DNA from: M3007 sp040397785
GTDB taxonomy: Bacteria; Bacteroidota; Bacteroidia; Chitinophagales; Saprospiraceae
Direction: 5' to 3'
Length of the DNA: 64,000 nucleotides
NCBI GenBank assembly: GCA_040397785.1
Contig: JBBAVI010000006.1
Coordinates: 1 to 64,000 of the forward strand
Positions 8,597 to 16,783 of this stretch are shown piece after piece; within the stretch, counting starts at the first letter, position 1, and every line of letters begins with the position of its first letter. The notes beneath the pieces were generated by a model. The model was given only the letters and a program-made list of their open reading frames with translations, did no database searches and was not told the DNA's origin. A program made the position numbers and the translations under genes.

Positions 8597-8863
8597 CAAA
8601 TATTTGACCTCCAAGGAGGTCAGTGCCTTGCACTTGAGATTCCAGGTATTTTTTTTAAAGCGATGCTTTTAAATCATTGCATCATTGGGCAACGTGACGA
8701 CCTCGCGAGAGGTCGAACATTTGTAGAAAAGATACAATGTCCGAACCCACTCACGACTTCGGAGAAGTCGAATATTTGTAGATTCGCAGGTTGATAAGGC
8801 GCAAAATCGGGATTTGAATAAGGCCGGAAAAAACGCAAACTAAAGATCTCAAAAAAGAAAAGA

Positions 8864-8903
8864 GCCATCCCAAATTTTAGTTTTCACCAAAATTCGGGAT
8901 GAC
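8864..8903 (-). terminator. Terminator-like hairpin, repeated family (reversed copy)
   Basis: On the minus strand it reads GTCATCCCGAATTTTGG, a short loop, then CTAAAATTTGGGATGGC and a T-rich tract. It begins 14 nt after the DinB stop codon. It belongs to the same family as the hairpins at 6535 and 41664 but is slightly degenerate in one arm. Confidence 0.65.
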
Positions 8904-8916
8904 TCATGTTTGTAAT

Positions 8917-9306
8917 TTAAGCAGTCTCCTGCCCAAGAAACTCCTTTCTGTTCTCCTCCATCTGTGTCAAATGCCGCTCTGCATGTTTGCTCAGGAAATA
9001 AATATACTCGTACACGTTCAGTTTGCCAAGTGCCTGGACCGTCATGGTCGTTTTATACTGCAACCCNNNNNNNNNNNNNNNNNNNNNNNNNNNNNNNNNN
9101 NNNNNNNNNNNNNNNNNNNNNNNNNNNNNNNNNNNNNNNNNNNNNNNNNNNNNNNNNNNNNNNNNNAGAATTTCTGAAATCGTCCAGCCTTGATCGGCCG
9201 GCCGGAACGATTGCATTGCTTCCGGTGCCAAAAACCAGTCTAACACCAATTGATGGGTTTTAATTAAATGCAATTGAATCGTTTGGATGTAGGTGGCTAT
9301 CTGCAT
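8917..9306 (-). CDS. DinB-superfamily protein, interrupted by assembly gap
   Basis: The N-terminal part (from MQIATYIQTI at 9306) contains DWFLAPEAM and GWTISEI, and the C-terminal part contains YEYIYFLSKHAERHLTQMEEN, where HAERH supplies the metal-ligand histidines typical of DinB/YfiT four-helix proteins. The middle is missing in the 100-N gap. Such proteins bind a divalent metal; many are thiol-dependent transferases of unknown substrate. Frame agreement across the Ns has no meaning because 100 is a placeholder length. A start at 9342 is also possible. Confidence 0.7.
   Translation of the reverse strand: MQIATYIQTIQLHLIKTHQLVLDWFLAPEAMQSFRPADQGWTISEIXXXXXXXXXXXXXXXXXXXXXXXXXXXXXXXXXXGLQYKTTMTVQALGKLNVYEYIYFLSKHAERHLTQMEENRKEFLGQETA
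9067..9166. other. Assembly gap (100 N)
   Basis: Exactly 100 N, the convention for a scaffold gap of unknown length. The true sequence of the DinB gene is interrupted here, and the real distance between the two sides is unknown. Confidence 0.99.
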
Positions 9307-9469
9307 AATATTTAGAAGTTGCTGCTTAAAACCTGGATGCAAGCCGCTATGTTTTTAACCATGTTTGATTCAAAAAAGTTTCCAAGCCACGCCATCGTAC
9401 CTTTCAAGCAGTACAATCACCCAATCGACCCAACGATCATCTTTTTTCTCCAAATCCACAACCTTCTGC

Positions 9470-9498
9470 TTGTAGGTCCGTTTCCTTGTCTACTTTTG
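9470..9498 (+). promoter_or_regulatory. Candidate Bacteroidota promoter of mfd
   Basis: TTG at 9470-9472 is followed after 18 nt by TACTTTTG (9491-9498), fitting TTG-N17-23-TAnnTTTG. Transcription would begin just before the GTG at 9507, which argues for that start codon and for an almost leaderless mRNA. Confidence 0.5.
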
Positions 9499-9506
9499 CA
9501 GCCATT

Positions 9507-10490
9507 GTGAGCAATTTATTACATCTTCTGGAAGCCTACCGCCGTCACCCGGCTTTAGCGCAATTGGTACAGTCCTTTAAAGGCGGGGAATCGGATGTGC
9601 GTGTGGAAGTGCGTGGCCTTTCGGGTGCGCAACGTTGTTTTGTACTTGCCGCATTTATGCGGGAGAAAAGTCCCGAACTTTCGAAAGTGCATTTGGTCGT
9701 AGCCGAGAGCAAGGAAGAGGCGGCTTATTTGCAAAACGATTTGGCCGGTATTTTGGAGCAGGTACCCGATGCGCCAGCCGTTTATTTTTTCCCGGATTCG
9801 TTCAAGCGTCCCATGTTTTTTGATGACCTGAACCCAACCCAAGTGTTGCAGCGTTCGGAAACCGTGCATAAAATCACCGCAGGCGAACAATCAGGCATTG
9901 TAGTTACCTACCCGGAGGCGCTGTTTGAAAAAGTAGTTTCGCCGCATGTACTGAATGAAAACCGGATCACCGTGACCGTTGGCGAAAAACTCGATGTAGA
10001 TTTCATGATGGAAGTGCTCATCGAATATGGGTTTACGCGCACCGATTTTGTTTATGAACCGGGCCAATTCAGCATTCGAGGAGGGATTATCGACCTGTTT
10101 TCTTTTGGCAATGAGCATCCTTACCGCATCGAATTGTTTGACGATGAGGTAGAAAGCGTGCGTACGTTTGATCCGCTGACACAACTTTCTCATCGCCGCA
10201 TCTCCAATGTGAGCATTGTGCCGAATTTGAACACCCGTTTTCGGCAAGATCAAAAAGTATCGCTTTTTCGGATTTTACCCGCAGGCGCCGTGCTTTGGAT
10301 GCAGGATTTGCAGTTTATATTGGATCGTTTGCAATATTGCTTCGAAAAAGCGGAATTGTTTGCCTCTAAATTGACGGCCTTAGACAGCGCCGAACTGCGG
10401 GAAATATTCAGAGACCGGGCTTTTTTGTACCCCAATGATGTAAAGGAAGATGTGGAAGACCATCCCATCGTGTATTGGAAACCGAAATAG
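9507..10490 (+). CDS. mfd: Mfd transcription-repair coupling factor, N-terminal part (before in-frame TAG)
   Basis: This part covers the UvrB-homology module (domains 1a-2-1b): VVAESKEEAAYLQNDLAG, YFFPDSFKRPMFFDDLN, and the conserved YEPGQFSIRGGIIDLFSFG and YRIELFDDEVESVRTFDP segments. The GTG start is preferred over the upstream TTG at 9486 because a TACTTTTG promoter element overlaps that codon. The reading frame stops at TAG 10488-10490 and resumes in the same frame two codons later at ATG 10494. Joined, the two parts total about 1130 residues, the normal Mfd length, so no domain is missing. Confidence 0.9.
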   Translation: MSNLLHLLEAYRRHPALAQLVQSFKGGESDVRVEVRGLSGAQRCFVLAAFMREKSPELSKVHLVVAESKEEAAYLQNDLAGILEQVPDAPAVYFFPDSFKRPMFFDDLNPTQVLQRSETVHKITAGEQSGIVVTYPEALFEKVVSPHVLNENRITVTVGEKLDVDFMMEVLIEYGFTRTDFVYEPGQFSIRGGIIDLFSFGNEHPYRIELFDDEVESVRTFDPLTQLSHRRISNVSIVPNLNTRFRQDQKVSLFRILPAGAVLWMQDLQFILDRLQYCFEKAELFASKLTALDSAELREIFRDRAFLYPNDVKEDVEDHPIVYWKPK

Positions 10491-10493
10491 CAC

Positions 10494-12908
10494 ATGAGCC
10501 GAATTCCTACGATACAATTTCATTCCAAGCCGCAGCCCTCTTTCAACAAGAACTTTGAGTTGCTGATTCGCTCCATGCATGAATGGCATGCTTCGGGCTA
10601 TGAAACCTATATTTGCTCCGATAATGCGAAACAATTGGAGCGTTTGGCGGCTATTTTTAAAGAATTGAAGGCCAATGTGGAATGGTTGCCGGTTGAAACA
10701 GCCATCCAGGAAGGATTTGTCGACGATGATCTGAAAATTGTGTGCCTTACCGACCATCAGATTTTTCAGCGGTACCACCAGTACAAACTGCGGCAGGGTT
10801 TTACGAAAGACCAATCGATGAGCATTCGCTTATTGCGCGAGTTGCAGGCGGGCGATTTTGTAACCCATATTGACCACGGGATTGGAAAATATTCCGGTTT
10901 GCAAAAAATTGAAATTGGCGGCCAAATACAGGAAGCCGTTCGATTGGTATATAAAAACAACGATATATTATACGTTAGCATTCACTCGCTGCATAAAATC
11001 GCCAAGTATGTCGGCAAAGAAGGCGAGGCACCGCCATTATCCAAATTAGGCTCTGATTCCTGGAAACAGCTCAAGGCACGGACCAAGAAAAAAATCAAGG
11101 ATATTGCGGTCGAGCTCATCAAGTTATACGCCAAACGCCGCGCTGCGCCCGGGCACGCTTTCCCGCCAGATGGTTACCTGCAAAATGAATTGGAGGCCTC
11201 GTTTATTTATGAAGATACGCCGGATCAGTTCAAATCGACCAACGATGTAAAGGCCGATATGGAAAAACCGTATCCGATGGATCGTTTGGTATGTGGGGAT
11301 GTGGGTTTTGGCAAAACCGAGGTGGCGATTCGTGCCGCATTTAAGGCGGTGACCGATGGAAAACAAGTAGCGGTGCTGGTACCGACGACTATTTTGGCGT
11401 TGCAACATTGGAAAACCTTTAGCGAACGTTTGAAGGAATTTCCGGTCACGATCGATTACGTGAACCGTTTTCGTACCGCAAAAGAGAAAAAAGCCATTTT
11501 TGAGCAATTAAAAACGGGTAAAATTGATATTTTGATTGGTACCCATGCGATTTTAAACAAAGATGTGGTGTTTAAGGACCTGGGGTTGCTGGTAGTGGAT
11601 GAGGAACAAAAATTTGGGGTGGCCAGCAAAGAAAAACTGCGGGCCATGACCGTAAATGTAGATACCCTTACGTTAACGGCAACGCCGATTCCGCGTACCC
11701 TGCAATTTAGTTTGATGGCCGCGCGGGATTTGTCGGTTATGCGTACCCCACCGCCCAATCGGCAGCCCATCCATACCGAAATACGCACCTTCGATACCGA
11801 TTTGATTCGGGAAGCCATTTATGCTGAAATTAACCGGGGCGGGCAGGTATTTTTTGTACACAACCGGGTGAGCGATTTGAATAAAATCGCCGAGTTGATC
11901 CAGCAATTGTGTCCGGATATAACGGTGGCGGCAGCGCATGGACAATTGGAGGCCGACCATTTAGAAAAAGTGTTGGTAGCGTTTATTGAGAAAAAATTCG
12001 ATATTCTGGTTTGTACCAATATCATTGAAACCGGTTTGGATATTCCGAATGCGAATACGATCATTATCAATCGGGCTGATATGTTTGGCTTGAGCGATTT
12101 GCATCAATTGCGCGGCCGGGTGGGACGTTCCAATGTGAAGGCCTATTGTTATTTATTGGCTGCGCCACTGAGTGTGTTGACCCAGGAAGCGCGCAAGCGA
12201 TTGCGGACGATTGAGGAATTTAGTGATTTGGGCAGTGGTTTCCAGGTGTCCATGCGCGATTTGGATATTCGGGGTGCTGGCAATTTGTTGGGCGGTGAAC
12301 AGAGTGGTTTTATTGCCGATATTGGGTATGAAACGTATCAAAAAATCCTAGACGAAGCCATTCAGGAGTTAAAAGAAACCGAGTTTAAAGATTTATTTAA
12401 AGAAGAATTGGCCACGAAAGGCTCCTACGTGCGGGATGTAACCATTGAAACCGATGTGGAAATGTTGATTCCGGACGATTATGTAAGCAATACCCAGGAG
12501 CGTTTGAATTTGTACACCGAATTAGATGCCTTGGAAACGGAAGATGAAATTACGGCGTACGGCAAGCGTTTGGAAGACCGATTTGGAAAGTTGCCGAAGC
12601 AGGTAAATGCCTTGTTTGAGGCCTTGCGCATGCGTTGGATGTGTAAAAAATTAGGTTTTGAACGTCTGATTTTGAAGGGCGGGAAATTGCGTTGTTATTT
12701 TATCTCCGATCCGCAATCTTCGTTTTTTGAAACCGAATTGTTTAAGGCAATTGTTCAGTTTGTTGCCACAAAAGGTCGGATTATGGGCTTGAGTATGAAG
12801 CAGACCAATAAAGAATTGATTTTTATACAGGATGAAATTCGGAGCGTGAAGGCGGCAAAGTCTACGTTGGATGTGTTGTTGGGAATTGGGGAAAGTTTAA
12901 AGAAATAG
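10494..12908 (+). CDS. mfd: Mfd transcription-repair coupling factor, translocase part
   Basis: The 804 residues begin in the linker before domain 3 (PQPSFNKNFELL). They contain the RNA-polymerase interaction domain (GDFVTHIDHGIGKYSGLQKI), the RecG-like motor with Walker A CGDVGFGKTEVA, the DEEQKFGV box and TATPIPRTLQ, motif VI (QLRGRVGRS), the TRG motif region and a C-terminal domain 7. The protein removes stalled RNA polymerase and recruits UvrA. It is in the same frame as the upstream part and separated from it by TAG-CAC. It could be translated separately from the ATG, which has no obvious ribosome-binding site, or the TAG may be an assembly error or true nonsense mutation. Confidence 0.92.
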   Translation: MSRIPTIQFHSKPQPSFNKNFELLIRSMHEWHASGYETYICSDNAKQLERLAAIFKELKANVEWLPVETAIQEGFVDDDLKIVCLTDHQIFQRYHQYKLRQGFTKDQSMSIRLLRELQAGDFVTHIDHGIGKYSGLQKIEIGGQIQEAVRLVYKNNDILYVSIHSLHKIAKYVGKEGEAPPLSKLGSDSWKQLKARTKKKIKDIAVELIKLYAKRRAAPGHAFPPDGYLQNELEASFIYEDTPDQFKSTNDVKADMEKPYPMDRLVCGDVGFGKTEVAIRAAFKAVTDGKQVAVLVPTTILALQHWKTFSERLKEFPVTIDYVNRFRTAKEKKAIFEQLKTGKIDILIGTHAILNKDVVFKDLGLLVVDEEQKFGVASKEKLRAMTVNVDTLTLTATPIPRTLQFSLMAARDLSVMRTPPPNRQPIHTEIRTFDTDLIREAIYAEINRGGQVFFVHNRVSDLNKIAELIQQLCPDITVAAAHGQLEADHLEKVLVAFIEKKFDILVCTNIIETGLDIPNANTIIINRADMFGLSDLHQLRGRVGRSNVKAYCYLLAAPLSVLTQEARKRLRTIEEFSDLGSGFQVSMRDLDIRGAGNLLGGEQSGFIADIGYETYQKILDEAIQELKETEFKDLFKEELATKGSYVRDVTIETDVEMLIPDDYVSNTQERLNLYTELDALETEDEITAYGKRLEDRFGKLPKQVNALFEALRMRWMCKKLGFERLILKGGKLRCYFISDPQSSFFETELFKAIVQFVATKGRIMGLSMKQTNKELIFIQDEIRSVKAAKSTLDVLLGIGESLKK

Positions 12909-12966
12909 GAAAATTCAAAAAAAGTCCGAAGATTGCATAACAGATTTAGACAAACTGCTTTTTGCC

Positions 12967-13377
12967 ATGAACGAAACCCACCACATCGAAATAGGGGCTG
13001 AAGTTCCAGAATTTATGAAGGAAGATTGGATTGTGAAAGCGCTCCATGAACTGGATACCTCATCCATGTCGCCAGACAGACGGGCGGATTTGTCTATATT
13101 CCTGGCAAAAGAACTCAGCGAGCGGCATTTTAACCACAATAACAGGTTACGTGCTGAGGAAGCAGAAGCTAATTTGGAAATAGCGCGCGCAAGAGCCAAA
13201 GAAGCAGCAGAAATGGCACAAAAAGAGCGCGCGAAAGCAAAACAAATGGAGCAGCAAATTAATCTTGCTATTCAGAATTTATTAGATCAGCCTGATTGGA
13301 GTGATGCCCGTATTGCAGCAACTTTTCAGGTAACGCTGGAGCACATCCATCATATTAGAAGCCAATTAAAGGCCTGA
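12967..13377 (+). CDS. Hypothetical coiled-coil protein
   Basis: A 136-residue soluble protein with no signal peptide. Residues about 25-55 are helical (LHELDTSSMSPDRRADLSIF). A highly charged Ala/Glu/Lys/Arg-rich coiled coil follows (about 60-105, e.g. ARARAKEAAEMAQKERAKAK), then a C-terminal helical motif SDARIAATFQVTLEHIHHI that resembles a small helix-turn-helix. The layout recalls the tail of Rpn/PD-(D/E)XK transposase-type proteins, whose C-termini have similar Glu/Lys repeats, but no nuclease domain is present. No function is assigned. Confidence 0.6.
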   Translation: MNETHHIEIGAEVPEFMKEDWIVKALHELDTSSMSPDRRADLSIFLAKELSERHFNHNNRLRAEEAEANLEIARARAKEAAEMAQKERAKAKQMEQQINLAIQNLLDQPDWSDARIAATFQVTLEHIHHIRSQLKA

Positions 13378-13419
13378 TTTTTCGATAAAACAAACCGTTA
13401 AACCATATTTTTTATTCGC

Positions 13420-14667
13420 ATGCTCTTTAAAACTACCACTCGTTTTTTCTTTTTCCTACTATTATTTGGGTACACCCTAAAGTTAAGCGCCCAGGATTAC
13501 CTGCCTGCTGTCCTTATTTTTCAATCTGGTACCCAGGAATCAGGAACCGTATTTTATTCAAAATGGGGCGATACACCGCAATCATTCCAATTTAAAAAGC
13601 AAGATGGAACAATGCAAATAGTCCATCGCTCCCAACTCAAATCAATCGAATTTACCCGTTTGGATGGATTGAAGGAACGTTATGTTTGCACCGTAGTACA
13701 AATTAACCGCTCCCCTTTTGCATTGTCTGCCTTAGATTCAGATCCTGCCCCACTGCTGCAATTAGATACTGTATTTTTGCAAGTGCTGATACAATCCAAG
13801 ATTAGTTTCTTCAAACTACAACAACGCAACCAACTGCATTTGTTTATCGGTTCGGATAGTATTCGCCCGTTGGTTTACAAACGCTTTGTAAAAGATGGTG
13901 TTTCGAGTAATAAATTTATGGAGAATAACCGTTTTCGGCAACAATTACTCGCGCTTACGAAAGATTGCCCACAATTACAACAGCGGATTTTAAAGTTATC
14001 CTACAACGAAAACCCAATCCATAAACTATTGATAGACTACTTATTATGTAAAAAAATAGAAACAGATTTTTTATTTAAACCGGAGCATATTCGCCCTCAA
14101 ATTTATGTTGCAGCAGGTATTCAATATGCCGCACCAGGCTTAATCGGGTTTGATGGTTTTTATTTTTTTACCTATCCCTCCACCGTAAATTGGGTACCAA
14201 CGATTGCGGCAGGCTTAAATCTTCCAATCCCCTACTCGAAAGGAGGCCTTTGGTTTGTAAACGAACTTGGATTGCGGAAAATTGATGCGCAAATAAACTA
14301 TGCCAATAGAAATGGTATCTGGGATTGGGATTTACAAGCGACCCACCTGCGCTTGCACTCCATGGTACGCTGGAATATTCTAAAAAAAGAACGACTTTTT
14401 ATCCAGGTAGGAATAAGCAACGGTTTTTTATTGGTCAACAACAGTACCGAAGTAAGAAGTAGCCTTGGCCAAACCCCAGTAATCAAAAATGTAAATATTC
14501 GATCCTATCAAGCGGGTTATGTCGGCGGAATTGGGGGCACCTATAAACGTTTTACCTTAGAAGCCCGATACGATCAGAATAACAGCCTGAATCCTGGTAC
14601 TTCCTTTAGATTCTCTGGATCCAACGTGAAAACGTTCGGACTTACCCTCGGCTACCGGATTCGCTAA
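13420..14667 (+). CDS. Secreted outer-membrane-type protein of unknown function
   Basis: 415 residues with a clear signal peptide (FFFFLLLFGYTLKLSAQDY; cleavage after SAQ likely). The first ~100 residues look like a small domain that starts with LIFQSGTQESGTVFYSKWGD, similar to Bacteroidota proteins that carry a short beta-rich N-domain. The C-terminal half alternates aromatic and glycine residues (VAAGIQYAAPGL, GYVGGIGGTYKRFTLEARYD) and ends TFGLTLGYRIR, as expected of an outer-membrane beta barrel. No specific family was recognised. Confidence 0.65.
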   Translation: MLFKTTTRFFFFLLLFGYTLKLSAQDYLPAVLIFQSGTQESGTVFYSKWGDTPQSFQFKKQDGTMQIVHRSQLKSIEFTRLDGLKERYVCTVVQINRSPFALSALDSDPAPLLQLDTVFLQVLIQSKISFFKLQQRNQLHLFIGSDSIRPLVYKRFVKDGVSSNKFMENNRFRQQLLALTKDCPQLQQRILKLSYNENPIHKLLIDYLLCKKIETDFLFKPEHIRPQIYVAAGIQYAAPGLIGFDGFYFFTYPSTVNWVPTIAAGLNLPIPYSKGGLWFVNELGLRKIDAQINYANRNGIWDWDLQATHLRLHSMVRWNILKKERLFIQVGISNGFLLVNNSTEVRSSLGQTPVIKNVNIRSYQAGYVGGIGGTYKRFTLEARYDQNNSLNPGTSFRFSGSNVKTFGLTLGYRIR

Positions 14668-14684
14668 GGCAAACACCATACACC

Positions 14685-15017
14685 TTATAACATTCGATTT
14701 AAAATATGTAATAATTCGCGTTCAATCTGTACATACCGATGGTTTACCTCAAACACATCTGACATATCCTTGAGGATACGCGCTTTGTCCTCCGGCGTTG
14801 AAACGTATTTGGCGCGGTATTGCAACATCCCATCCAAACAATCTGCATCGTCGCAGGTATCAAAGATGGTTTTGATTTCCGCGTAAACTTCGGGCGTAAT
14901 TTGTTCTTTAATCAGGCTTTCTTCTTGTTCGGTGATTTCACTATCTGCATTTGCAGCATACAGCATCGCAAAAGCGTGAAATGCTTCGTAAGTCCAATTG
15001 TCGGGAATTTTACTCAT
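14685..15017 (-). CDS. TerB-like small acidic protein
   Basis: A 110-residue soluble, acidic, all-helical protein. The pattern FAMLYAANADSEITEQEESLIKE resembles the EF-hand-like acidic helix start of TerB/tellurite-resistance-type domains, which bind metal ions. There are no neighbouring ter genes. It converges with the barrel protein gene ending at 14667. Confidence 0.55.
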   Translation of the reverse strand: MSKIPDNWTYEAFHAFAMLYAANADSEITEQEESLIKEQITPEVYAEIKTIFDTCDDADCLDGMLQYRAKYVSTPEDKARILKDMSDVFEVNHRYVQIERELLHILNRML

Positions 15018-15133
15018 GATGCTAGGAATACTTTGTTGTACGAATCAAGGTTTAAAAGCCTCAAAGGTAACACGTATCCTGTTAAAACAGGATGACGAAG
15101 ATCATAAGACACCATGCGTTTTTGGGCCAAAAA

Positions 15134-15173
15134 GAAAGGTTGCAGCCAAATGACTGCAACCTTTCCATGTTTT
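15134..15173 (-). terminator. Intrinsic terminator after the HhH gene
   Basis: A perfect 12-bp stem (GAAAGGTTGCAG / CTGCAACCTTTC, 15134-15145 and 15154-15165) is followed on the minus strand by a T-rich stretch. It sits just after the stop of the HhH protein gene at 15179 and would end the OmpA-HhH transcript. Confidence 0.7.
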
Positions 15174-15178
15174 ACCGA

Positions 15179-15832
15179 TTATTCAGGCCTTCCTCCGTCC
15201 AGGGCTGCTTGTAACGTTTTCAAGGCATCCCAATCGGCTGCATTGGCCAAGCGTGCTTGCTCAGGCCAGGTAGCCGGTTCGTGGATATTATAATTTGGAC
15301 CGGCAGCATCCAGGATTTCGCGCAAACGTTCTGGTGCGGTTTCTGACAATGCCGACCAAGTGTTAATACCGGCAGCATTCAATAATTCTGCGATTTTAGG
15401 ACCAACGCCTTCCACAATTTTCAAGTCATCCCATTTGTACTTTACACCTGCAAACGTGATGGACTCTTGTTTTGCTTGTGCAGGTTTGCCTTGGCCTTCC
15501 GCCAATTTGCTGTTTAGTATATTACGGTCGGCTTCGCAAATGATTAAATCATTTTTAGCCTTGCGCAATTGTTCGTTCAAGTTTTCAATTTGTGCATCTG
15601 CCTGGGTGAGTTTTACCCGCAAGTCGGTTCCTTCTTCCGACAATTTGGCCACTTTTGCGGTCAAATCGCCGTTTTCGGTTGTAAGATTGGTCACCTGCGT
15701 GCGCAAAGATCCCACTTTGTAATAAGAATAGGCAGCAAGCCAGCCCAGGATGGCAGGAACAATGCAAAGTGCCAGACCTACCGGCAAATCCTGCTGAAAT
15801 GTAGATTGTAGAAATATATGAGCAAAAAACAT
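15179..15832 (-). CDS. Membrane-anchored coiled-coil protein with helix-hairpin-helix domain
   Basis: 217 residues: one N-terminal transmembrane helix (VGLALCIVPAILGWLAAYSYY, about 17-37), a long coiled coil (about 45-110, LTTENGDLTAKVAKLSEEG onward), then a C-terminal helix-hairpin-helix domain beginning DDLKIVEGVGPKIAELLNAAGI. This arrangement matches a group of Bacteroidota proteins often labelled ribosomal-L21-like or HhH domain protein. The HhH may bind nucleic acid or act in protein contact; the role is unknown. It sits 22 nt downstream of the OmpA-type gene, likely in the same transcript. Confidence 0.7.
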   Translation of the reverse strand: MFFAHIFLQSTFQQDLPVGLALCIVPAILGWLAAYSYYKVGSLRTQVTNLTTENGDLTAKVAKLSEEGTDLRVKLTQADAQIENLNEQLRKAKNDLIICEADRNILNSKLAEGQGKPAQAKQESITFAGVKYKWDDLKIVEGVGPKIAELLNAAGINTWSALSETAPERLREILDAAGPNYNIHEPATWPEQARLANAADWDALKTLQAALDGGRPE

Positions 15833-15854
15833 GTTGTTTGTTTATTTTGATGGG

Positions 15855-16673
15855 TTAACGGTTTACAGTAAGTACCACACGCCGGTTTTGGTGGCGGCCA
15901 TCTTCTGTATTGTTATCGGCAAGGGGTTGGGGTTCTGATTCGCCTTTTGAGTCGGTTTGGATGCGGTTTGCAGCAATGCCGTGGCTCGTCAAAAATTTGG
16001 CAATGGCTTTGGCACGGCCCAAGCCCAAAGCAATATTTTCTTTGTCTTCACCCACATTGTCGGTATGGCCAACGACAGAAAAGGTTGTATTCAAACCCTT
16101 GTGTTTCTCCACCAATTTGGTCAAATAAGCGTCTACGGCAGGATCGCTATCCTTCTCGGTCGAATTGAACGGGAAAAGGAAGGTTACCGCATTATCAGAC
16201 TCGATAATGGCCCCAGCTTCTTTTTTCAAAACCATTTTCAACCAGTCGAACAATGCCGATTCTTTTGGGCCCGACGAGGCAGTCAATGAATCACCATCTA
16301 CCAATTTGCCGGCAAGGTGTACACGGCTTTCTGGCATTTCAGGTGCCATCAAAGCCCGTAAAGCAGCAGCGCGGGCCAGGCCCAGGTTTTCAAATTTAGT
16401 GGTATTGGTTTCTTTCGAACGGTACAAACCCGTGATCAGCAGGGTGTCGCCCTGGCCGCCTTTTGCCAACAACGCTTTTTTCCATTTAGGGAAATTTGCG
16501 TCCGGTACAGGCTGGTCTGTACTCCAGTTAAATAGGGGCACGCCAGATGTTTGGTTTTCGGCAACAGCAGTGGTAGTACCGCAACATTGACATTTGTAAC
16601 AATGCCAATAATTGACGCACCACACTGTGTAACCCGCAAACAACAAAGCGAGTATCCAAAGTGGAATTCTCAT
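15855..16673 (-). CDS. OmpA-family protein, N-terminal TM anchor
   Basis: 272 residues from the ATG at 16673 (MRIPLWILALLFAGY). One hydrophobic helix is followed by a Cys-rich turn (HCYKCQCC) and a C-terminal OmpA peptidoglycan-binding domain: TFSVVGHTDNVGEDKENIALGLGRA and the terminal GRHQNRRVVLTV. A second, degenerate OmpA-like segment (TLLITGLYRSKE...LGLARAAALRALM) lies in the N-terminal half, suggesting an internal duplication. It probably tethers the envelope to peptidoglycan. The start at 16715 proposed by the longest frame was rejected because it precedes the membrane helix with polar residues. Confidence 0.8.
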   Translation of the reverse strand: MRIPLWILALLFAGYTVWCVNYWHCYKCQCCGTTTAVAENQTSGVPLFNWSTDQPVPDANFPKWKKALLAKGGQGDTLLITGLYRSKETNTTKFENLGLARAAALRALMAPEMPESRVHLAGKLVDGDSLTASSGPKESALFDWLKMVLKKEAGAIIESDNAVTFLFPFNSTEKDSDPAVDAYLTKLVEKHKGLNTTFSVVGHTDNVGEDKENIALGLGRAKAIAKFLTSHGIAANRIQTDSKGESEPQPLADNNTEDGRHQNRRVVLTVNR

Positions 16674-16783
16674 GTGGAAGTTAGGTTTTGTTTTGTAATA
16701 AAAATGTTTCGTCAAATATATGGACGAATATTTTTATTTTTTGTAAATCTTCTACTATTAAATTTATATGAAGATATTGTTAT

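Larger units (their letters stand above)
6535..8780. repeat. Composite palindromic (BIME/REP-like) element, copy A, interrupted
   Basis: With the intron at 6674-8596 removed, 323 bp remain that align along their length with 41664-41983. Order: terminator-like hairpin, palindrome P1 CGACCTCTAGCGAGGTCG (6627-6644), palindrome P2 TGACCTCCAAGGAGGTCA (8605-8622), P3 CGACCTCGCGAGAGGTCG (8698-8715) and P4 CGACTTCGGAGAAGTCG (8754-8770). P1 and P2 carry the conserved AATATTTG/ATATTCG tail on the left and P3 and P4 carry GAACATTTGTA on the right, so the two halves are in inverted orientation. This architecture resembles bacterial interspersed mosaic elements mobilised by RAYT transposases. Confidence 0.75.

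Noticed and set aside
6627..8770. Repeated palindromes as a possible CRISPR array
   Set aside because: The repeats are inverted, unequal and unevenly spaced, and no cas gene is nearby.
10250..10981. Frameshift as the cause of the mfd split
   Set aside because: The two parts are in the same frame (starts 10494 and 9507 differ by a multiple of three); only a stop codon separates them.
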